From RPQJ01 sp963706755 (lineage in GTDB: Bacteria; Pseudomonadota; Gammaproteobacteria; Steroidobacterales; Steroidobacteraceae): a stretch of 64,000 nucleotides of DNA. The position numbers and the translations under genes were made by a program. Positions within the stretch are counted from its first letter, which is position 1, and each line of letters begins with the position of its first letter. Below are positions 58,918 through 64,000 of this stretch, piece after piece. Location: NCBI GenBank assembly GCA_963706755.1, contig CAVPNH010000007.1, forward strand, positions 248,001-312,000. The letters are read 5' to 3'. The notes beneath the pieces are model-generated. The model had not been told where the DNA came from and made no database searches. It saw only the letters and a list, made by a program, of their open reading frames with translations.

Positions 58918-60855
58918 ATGACGAAACTCCACGAAGTGCCTGCGGAATTCGCGGCGCGCGCGCGCATCCGTCGCGAGGATTACCGACGGCTCTACGACGA
59001 GTCCGTCGCCGACCCGGAGGACTTCTGGGCCCGCATGGGACAGCGCCTCGAGTGGATCCGTCCCTACACGCGGATCCGCGATGTGAGCTTCGACGCGAAC
59101 GCGTTCCGCATCCGCTGGTTCGAGGACGGGCAGTTGAACGTCTCGGTCAACTGCCTCGACCGGCACCTCGCGACCCGCGGCGACAAGATCGCCATCGTCT
59201 GGGAAGGCGACGATCCGAACGAGAGCACGCGCATCACGTACCGCGAGCTCTACTATCGCGTCTGCAAGCTCGCCAACGCGCTCACGTCGTTGGGCGTGCA
59301 GAAGGGCGACCGCGTCACGATCTACCTGCCGATGATCCCGGAGGCAGCGGTCGCGATGCTCGCCTGCGCGCGCATCGGTGCGATCCACTCGGTGGTGTTC
59401 GGCGGCTTCTCTCCGGATTCGCTCGCCGGCCGGATCGCCGACTGCGCATCCACCGTCGTGATCACCGCGGATGAAGGCATCCGCGGCGGCAAGCGCATCC
59501 CGCTCAAGGCCAACGTGGACCTGGCCCTCTCGGCGCCGGGTACGGAAACGGTCAGGCACGTGCTCGTGGTGCAGCGCACGGCGGTCCCCGTGGCCATGTA
59601 CAACCGCGACCTCTGGTTCCACGAGGTCGTGGACGGGCAGCCCGAACACTGCGAGCCCGCGGTCGTGGATGCCGAGGATCCGCTGTTCATCCTGTACACG
59701 TCGGGTTCTACCGGAAAGCCGAAGGGCGTGCTGCACACCAGCGGCGGCTACCTCGTGTACGCCGCGCTGACGCACGAGGCCGTGTTCGACCTGCGCGAGG
59801 AGGACGTCTTCTGGTGTACGGCTGACGTCGGCTGGGTGACGGGCCACAGCTACGTCGTCTACGGGCCGCTCGCGAACGGCGCGACGTCCGTGATGTTCGA
59901 GGGCGTGCCGAACTTCCCGGACTCGGGCCGCTTCTGGCAGGCCTGCGACAAGCACGCGGTCACGATCTTCTACACCGCGCCGACGGCGCTTCGCGCGCTG
60001 ATGCGCGAGGGCGACGCGCCGGTGAAGAAGCACTCGAGGAAGTCGATCCGCCTGCTCGGCACCGTCGGCGAGCCGATCAATCCCGAGGCCTGGGAGTGGT
60101 ATCACCGCGTCGTCGGTGACGGGCGCTGCCCGATCGTGGACACGTGGTGGCAGACCGAGACGGGCGGCGTACTGATCAGCCCGCTGCCCGGCGCGATCGA
60201 CCAGAAGCCGGGCTCGGCGACATTGCCGTTCTTCGGCGTGAGACCCGCCATCGTCGATGGCGAGGGTCGGGTGCTCGACGGCGCCTGCGAGGGCAACCTC
60301 GTCATCACCGACAGCTGGCCCGGGCAGATGCGCACGGTGTACGGCGATCACCAGCGCTTCATCGACACCTATTTCAAGACCTATCCGGGCATGTATTTCA
60401 CCGGCGACGGCGCCAAGCGCGACGAGGACGGCTACTACTGGATCACCGGGCGCGTGGACGACGTGCTGAACGTCGCGGGCCACCGGCTCGGCACGGCCGA
60501 GGTCGAGAGCGCACTCGTGGCGCACCACCTCGTCGCCGAGGCCGCGGTCGTCGGCTGTCCGCACGACATCAAGGGACAAGGCATCTACGCCTACGTCACG
60601 CTGGTCGTGGACGCGACACCGACCGAGAAACTGCGGAGCGAGCTGCGCGACTGGGTGCGGCGCGAGATCGGGCCGATCGCGACGCCGGACTTCGTCCAGT
60701 GGGCGCCGGGCCTGCCGAAGACGCGCTCAGGAAAGATCATGCGCCGCATCCTGCGCAAGATCGCCGCCAACGAGCACGAGCAGTTGGGCGACATCTCGAC
60801 GCTGGCGGATCCGTCGGTGGTGGAGCAGCTGGTCGAGGAGCGGATGAATCGCTGA
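58918..60855 (+). CDS. acs: acetyl-CoA synthetase (Acs)
   Basis: A 645-residue AMP-forming ligase converting acetate to acetyl-CoA. Motifs: the P-loop-like YTSGSTGKPKGVLHT (about 260), the substrate-pocket region VGWVTGHSYVVYGPL, VDTWWQTETGGVLISP, the hinge GRVDDVLNVAGHRLGTAEVE, and the acetylatable Lys in TRSGKIMRRILRKIA. Length matches Acs (650). A propionyl-CoA synthetase is the main alternative; Trp in WWQTETGG favours acetate. With phaC in the window it links acetate use to polymer formation. Confidence 0.95.
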   Translation: MTKLHEVPAEFAARARIRREDYRRLYDESVADPEDFWARMGQRLEWIRPYTRIRDVSFDANAFRIRWFEDGQLNVSVNCLDRHLATRGDKIAIVWEGDDPNESTRITYRELYYRVCKLANALTSLGVQKGDRVTIYLPMIPEAAVAMLACARIGAIHSVVFGGFSPDSLAGRIADCASTVVITADEGIRGGKRIPLKANVDLALSAPGTETVRHVLVVQRTAVPVAMYNRDLWFHEVVDGQPEHCEPAVVDAEDPLFILYTSGSTGKPKGVLHTSGGYLVYAALTHEAVFDLREEDVFWCTADVGWVTGHSYVVYGPLANGATSVMFEGVPNFPDSGRFWQACDKHAVTIFYTAPTALRALMREGDAPVKKHSRKSIRLLGTVGEPINPEAWEWYHRVVGDGRCPIVDTWWQTETGGVLISPLPGAIDQKPGSATLPFFGVRPAIVDGEGRVLDGACEGNLVITDSWPGQMRTVYGDHQRFIDTYFKTYPGMYFTGDGAKRDEDGYYWITGRVDDVLNVAGHRLGTAEVESALVAHHLVAEAAVVGCPHDIKGQGIYAYVTLVVDATPTEKLRSELRDWVRREIGPIATPDFVQWAPGLPKTRSGKIMRRILRKIAANEHEQLGDISTLADPSVVEQLVEERMNR

Positions 60856-61039
60856 GACCTGTGGCGACCGGCGGCGGCGCCGCAAGGTGGTGCAGTGGGG
60901 GATCGCCTGCGCCGCGCAAGCAAGGACGACACGACTCGCCAGCCGAAAAAGGCGACCACGAGGCCCGGCAGAACGTAGTCAGTGACCATCGCAGTTCTCC
61001 GCGTCACGCCTGACGTGGCAACCGCCGGCGTGACGGCGC

Positions 61040-61543
61040 TCAATGCTTCGTCGCTGGCTCAGCCACCCAGCCCGGATCGTCGAAATACTTGCCGTAGGCA
61101 GTCAGCGCGCCGTGCACCAGCGCCGCCCCGTCGTGACGGGTGCGGGCCGGATCCTGGCCCCGCATCAGGCTCGCACCCAGCGAAAGGTCGGCAATCACGT
61201 AATGAAGATTGGCATCGGCCTCTTCCGGCAGATGGCAGTTTGCGACAATCGTGCTCACCTGCGACTGGATGCGATCCGCGAGCGCTGCGTACTGGGCGTC
61301 CGTCTCCTTGCCCTCGTGAATCGCGGGATGGTCCGCTTCGAACGCGTTGCGGATGGCAGCCATGCCAGAGCGCAGCGAGGCCACTGTCGTCCATTTGTGG
61401 CCAGCATCGAGCTGGAGCTTGGCGACGGCAGCACCAGCGTGCTGATGCTGGTGCTCCTGCTGGGCGTGCGCCGGGCCGACCACCGACACCGAGACGACAA
61501 GAATGACCGCAAGACTCGCCTGGCGTGCTGACATCGTGTTCAT
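61040..61543 (-). CDS. periplasmic His-rich helical protein of unknown function
   Basis: A 167-residue exported protein: signal peptide MNTMSARQASLAVILVVSVS to AHA near residue 27, then a His-rich start QQEHQHQHAG and a four-helix-like domain (KWTTVASLRSGMAAIRNAFE, IVANCHLPEEADANLHYVIA, GALTAYGKYFDDPGW). Similar proteins occur beside metal-response genes in pseudomonads, so metal binding by the His stretch is a fair guess. No metal transporter is adjacent here. Confidence 0.75.
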   Translation of the reverse strand: MNTMSARQASLAVILVVSVSVVGPAHAQQEHQHQHAGAAVAKLQLDAGHKWTTVASLRSGMAAIRNAFEADHPAIHEGKETDAQYAALADRIQSQVSTIVANCHLPEEADANLHYVIADLSLGASLMRGQDPARTRHDGAALVHGALTAYGKYFDDPGWVAEPATKH

Positions 61544-61648
61544 CCATTCTTGAGTTTGGAGGTAGGCTCGTCCCGCCGCAGCCGCGCGAGACCAGCGGCG
61601 GGGCAGTGCGCACTTACGAAGAGCGTGACTTCGTTGCGCACCACGCGC

Positions 61649-62224
61649 TCAGTTCGTCGCGAGGTGGAACTTCACGCGTACGTACTCGATGAACGCGCGA
61701 CTCCTGGCCGGCAACCAGCCGAGCGGCTGACCGCCGCGCTGCAGCGGGGCGTACGGAAACAGCAGCATCAGTGCGATGTACACGACAATCACGCCTCCGC
61801 CCGAGAGCAACAGCAGCAGCACCGCGAAGATCCTGAGCGCCGTCACGTTGAGCCCGAAATAGCGCGCCAGTCCGAGACACACTCCGCTGACCACGGCGCC
61901 TTCGCTGATCTGCTGCAGCGGCCGTGTCGACTCCCGCGCCGCCGACCCCGACGCAGCCGCGGCGCCTGGCACCTGCACGGACCCGATCTCCTCGAGTGCG
62001 GGCTCGAGCTCCGCCAGCGTCACGACCGCTTGATCCGGTTGCAGGCGACGTGTGCACTGGTCCGCCACGGCCTGCTCCAGGTCGCCCAGGATCTCCTGCG
62101 GGTCGGGATCGCCTTCGAGCAGGCTCGCGGATTCGGCGAGGTACCGGTCGAGGCGCGCATACGCCGCGTCGTCGAACTGGAGCGTGCTGCGGTTGAGACT
62201 GACGGTGACGGAGATGCGTTTCAT
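61649..62224 (-). CDS. PspC-domain membrane protein
   Basis: A 191-residue protein. A cytosolic N-terminal domain (1-85; SVTVSLNRSTLQFDDAAYAR, QEILGDLEQAVADQCTRR) is followed by a PspC domain (100-160): ISEGAVVSGVCLGLARYFGL with the helix IFAVLLLLLSGGGVIVVYIA, and a basic tail. It probably responds to envelope stress together with the PadR regulator, whose stop lies 3 bases upstream. Confidence 0.88.
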   Translation of the reverse strand: MKRISVTVSLNRSTLQFDDAAYARLDRYLAESASLLEGDPDPQEILGDLEQAVADQCTRRLQPDQAVVTLAELEPALEEIGSVQVPGAAAASGSAARESTRPLQQISEGAVVSGVCLGLARYFGLNVTALRIFAVLLLLLSGGGVIVVYIALMLLFPYAPLQRGGQPLGWLPARSRAFIEYVRVKFHLATN

Positions 62225-62227
62225 GGC

Positions 62228-62551
62228 TCAATGTCCGATGTCGGCGATGGTGCGGTTGATCTGGTTCCAGTACTCGTCGAGCGCGGCGAGCTGCGCCCGG
62301 CCCGCGTCCGTCAGACGGTAGTACTTCCGCGGCGGACCCGCATCCGATTCCTGCCACTCGTACAGTACGAGTTCCTCACGGCGCAGTTTGCTGAGCAGGG
62401 GGTAGAGCGTCCCTTCCTGCGTGGCGAACTCCGTGCCCGCGAGCCGGCGCAGGATGTCCGGCACGTAGACGCTGCTCACGCCAACGATCTTCAGCACCAG
62501 GAATTCCAGGAGTCCCTTGCGGATCGGGGCGAGTTTGGATTCGGTGGCCAT
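62228..62551 (-). CDS. PadR-family transcriptional regulator
   Basis: A 107-residue winged-helix regulator: MATESKLAPIRKGLLEFLVL, then DILRRLAGTEFATQEGTLYP and LLSKLRREELVLYEW, the recognition helix and wing of PadR proteins, and a short C-terminal dimer helix. It matches the small PadR-s2 group often paired with PspC-like genes. A frame extending 219 bases further up has no family match. It likely controls its own two-gene unit. Confidence 0.92.
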   Translation of the reverse strand: MATESKLAPIRKGLLEFLVLKIVGVSSVYVPDILRRLAGTEFATQEGTLYPLLSKLRREELVLYEWQESDAGPPRKYYRLTDAGRAQLAALDEYWNQINRTIADIGH

Positions 62552-62899
62552 GTTTTCAGGGCTAGTACCGTTGCGGGACAAGGTACCTGTTTCGAAAAAA
62601 TCCGTCAAATACCCTGCCAGTTCATGCTGAGCAGTGCGCGCGCTGTAGCCGCCTAAACCCGAGGCACCGGCCGCAGAGCAGACCAACCACGTCCGCGCCT
62701 CCCATGAGCCCCGCTCACCCGCGGGTGATTGGTTCAAGATAACCGGAGCCGAAGTTGCTAAGGGGAACAAACGAGCCTTGAGTTGATTCGATCATGAGCC
62801 TATCTCCGCGTAAGTCGCACAGCCACTCTTACCCTGAAAGCGTGACCTGGAATGGTCCGGCGTCTTGACTTGTTATTACGAACGTACGAACATTCGCCC
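62552..62899. other. 348-base divergent intergenic region with two promoters
   Basis: It holds the PadR promoter at the left (62580-62608) and the antitoxin promoter at the right (TTGACT at 62865-62870 before direct repeats of ACGAAC, 62878-62891). Between them I see no supported gene or RNA. Confidence 0.5.
62580..62608 (-). promoter_or_regulatory. sigma-70 promoter of the padR-pspC unit
   Basis: TTGACG (complement of 62603-62608) and TACCTT (complement of 62580-62585) are separated by 17 bases on the minus strand, about 29 bases before the padR ATG. GGTAC inverted half-sites (62565-62569 and 62582-62586) flank the start region and could be the autoregulatory operator. Confidence 0.55.
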
Positions 62900-63124
62900 A
62901 TGATCAAACTCAAGCTCACCGCGGTTGGGAATTCAGCAGGGGTCGTCTTCTCCAAAGAGGTCCTGACACGCCTCAAGGTCGACAGGGGCGACACGGTCTA
63001 CCTGACTGAATCCTCGGACGGCTACCGCCTGACGCCGTACAGCCCTGAGTTCGAAACGCAGATGACCGCCGCCCGCAAGATCATGAAGAAGCGCCGCGCG
63101 GTCCTTCGCGAGCTCGCGAAGTAG
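62900..63124 (+). CDS. AbrB/MazE-type antitoxin
   Basis: A 74-residue protein from ATG 62900 (MIKLKLTAVGNSAGVVFSKE); the frame is open further up but the family start is here. The swapped-hairpin AbrB fold is seen in LTAVGNSAGVVFSKEVLTRL and GDTVYLTESSDGYRLTPYS. The C-terminal helix (TAARKIMKKRRAVLRELAK) would bind the toxin. It lies 15 bases before the doc-like gene and probably represses its own promoter through the ACGAAC repeats upstream. Confidence 0.88.
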   Translation: MIKLKLTAVGNSAGVVFSKEVLTRLKVDRGDTVYLTESSDGYRLTPYSPEFETQMTAARKIMKKRRAVLRELAK

Positions 63125-63139
63125 CCACAGCCGGCGCCG

Positions 63140-63529
63140 ATGAACGATCCCGTCTGGATCGACCTCGAGGTCGTGCTTGCCATCCACGACGAGCAACTCG
63201 CCGAGCACGGCGGCCAGGCCGGTGTGCGCGATCGTGGCCTGCTCGAATCGGCGATGGCTCGCCCGAAGAACCAGTTCGCCTACGGAGAACACGCGCTGCA
63301 TCGACTGGCGGCGAGCTATGCATCCGGCATCTCCCGTAACCATCCCTTCCTGGATGGAAACAAGCGCACCAGCCTCGTGGTCGCCGAATTGTTCCTGGAG
63401 CTGAATGGCCTGGAACTGACCGCCAGCGACGCTGAGTGTGTGACGACGTTCCTCGCACTCGCCGCCGGCGACTTGAGCGAGGACGAACTCACAGAGTGGA
63501 TCGCTGCACACTGTTCACCGGTGCGCTAG
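63140..63529 (+). CDS. doc: Doc-type (Fic fold) toxin
   Basis: A 129-residue death-on-curing toxin. The Fic/Doc motif is RNHPFLDGNKRTSLVVAEL (about residues 67-85): HPFxxGNKR with Lys as in Doc, which phosphorylates elongation factor Tu. The N-terminal LEVVLAIHDEQLAEHGGQAG and GLLESAMARPKNQFAY are typical. It forms a type II pair with the AbrB-like antitoxin. An AbrB partner instead of Phd is seen in many chromosomal doc loci. Confidence 0.92.
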   Translation: MNDPVWIDLEVVLAIHDEQLAEHGGQAGVRDRGLLESAMARPKNQFAYGEHALHRLAASYASGISRNHPFLDGNKRTSLVVAELFLELNGLELTASDAECVTTFLALAAGDLSEDELTEWIAAHCSPVR

Positions 63530-63536
63530 CGCCTGC

Positions 63537-63683
63537 TCAACTGGATCGAGGCGCGATCAGTGATCGCAGGAGCTCCCGCCACACCGCGAAATCGGCGCTG
63601 CCGCGTACCACGACGTAGACCTCGTCACGGTCGTGCGGTGTCTGGCGGTCCGCGCCGACGGGCGCATGCCACTCGACCTCCAC
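63537..63683 (-). pseudogene. cupin-domain gene remnant
   Basis: 48 codons from a GTG at 63683 (VEVEWHAPVGADRQTPHDRD, then EVYVVVRGSADF) match the first metal-binding half of a small cupin (PHDRDEVYVVV), then the sequence loses similarity (AVWRELLRSLIAPRSS) and stops. The same frame extends upstream to about 63718 (RLHFNLSLCV) without a start codon. Probably a truncated gene. Confidence 0.5.
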
Positions 63684-63734
63684 TCGTACGCATAGTGACA
63701 GGTTGAAATGAAGCCGGCTCGCGGCAGCCCATGC

Positions 63735-64000
63735 TCAGTTCCTGTACGGGCGTCCGGCACCGACGTAGCGCTCGCGGTACCACTCGTCGTCGAAACGCAC
63801 CATGCGCACCTTGCCGCCGGTCTGCGGTGCGTCCACGAAGCGGTCTTCGCCGGCGTAGATGCCGACGTGACCCACGTCGCGGTCGTTGACGCGGAAGAAC
63901 AGCAGGTCGCCGGGCTTGAGGTCGCGCTTCTTCACCGGCGTGACCGCGGCGTACTGCTGGGCCGCCGTGCGCGGCAGCGTGATCCCTGCCTGGCGGTACG
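63735..64000 (-). CDS. NlpC/P60-family cell-wall hydrolase, C-terminal part (cut by window edge)
   Basis: The last 87 residues of a C40 peptidase; the frame is open to base 64000. Visible are TLPRTAAQQYAAV, LKPGDLLFFRVNDRD, the catalytic His in VGHVGIYAGEDRFVDAP and the end VRMVRFDDEWYRERYVGAGR. The catalytic Cys and any signal peptide lie outside the window. Such enzymes cut the D-Glu-mDAP bond of peptidoglycan. Confidence 0.9.
   Translation of the reverse strand, partial: YRQAGITLPRTAAQQYAAVTPVKKRDLKPGDLLFFRVNDRDVGHVGIYAGEDRFVDAPQTGGKVRMVRFDDEWYRERYVGAGRPYRN

Noticed and set aside
60886..61043. Small minus-strand membrane peptide (VTDYVLPGLVVAFFGWRVVS)
   Set aside because: The hydrophobic start looks protein-like, but the frame then runs antisense through acs with no family match; at best a remnant, not supportable as a gene.

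Overview
The window is 64 kb of very GC-rich (my rough impression is close to 70%), densely packed proteobacterial chromosome. Gene content and regulatory signs point to Gammaproteobacteria. These include a ccoNOQP cytochrome cbb3 operon, a class I PHA synthase, a GlnB/GlnK-type PII protein behind a sigma-54 promoter, a CTGT-N8-ACAG LexA box in front of a PA0069-type radical SAM gene, and Omp85 and PBP4-type envelope proteins. I cannot name the genus. No rRNA, tRNA, CRISPR array, prophage or insertion sequence was seen.

Layout. 1-4063 (minus): ccoN-ccoO-ccoQ-ccoP, a small membrane gene and ccoG (cut by the edge), i.e. microaerobic respiration. 4304-11270 (plus): a tandem universal stress protein, a REC-PAS-GGDEF-EAL protein, then a TetR/HlyD/ABC-2 efflux unit. 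11324-14309 (minus): phaC and a ferredoxin reductase. 14574-16438: sigma-54 promoter, PII, a 2Fe-2S ferredoxin-like protein and a quinone oxidoreductase. 16464-22394: an Omp85-type barrel, a membrane-anchored TPR protein, a CIA30-like protein, a zinc alcohol dehydrogenase and a broken COG4705-type membrane gene. 22539-37731: mostly metabolism (thioesterase, divergent ilvH/ilvB, gloA, murB, a PuuA-like ligase, ilvA, an amidotransferase), a second TPR paralogue, an MFS exporter and a LexA-controlled radical SAM gene.

37832-51222 (plus) is the most unusual part. It is a long, tightly overlapping gene set: three or four lipoproteins, a transmembrane Ser/Thr kinase, an FHA-like/PEGA/SUMF fusion, a small proline-rich membrane protein, a MotA/TolQ/ExbB-type channel protein, an actin-like-fold protein with a canonical FHA domain, and two von Willebrand A proteins. 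The single N-terminal membrane helix of both VWA proteins carries an ExbD/TolR-like F-L-D signature. I read this as a candidate kinase/FHA-controlled, proton-motive-force-driven envelope machine in which VWA proteins take the place of ExbD/TolR. Domains and layout are read from sequence; the machine is inference.

51227-64000: a TPR/TonB-like protein translationally coupled to nadE, a small Cys-rich protein, a metallo-hydrolase and a DUF502 gene, dacB, a HIT protein, acs, a periplasmic His-rich protein, a PspC/PadR pair, an AbrB-Doc toxin-antitoxin pair, a cupin remnant and the end of an NlpC/P60 hydrolase.

Important caveat. About 18 genes or gene segments need a one-base shift (one of them a larger deletion) to read through, and most of these lie between 39.6 and 58.0 kb. 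They hit highly conserved genes, including nadE three times, and several sit at short base runs. I therefore treat most as indel errors of the assembly rather than real gene decay, and give one reconstructed span per gene with the shift positions.
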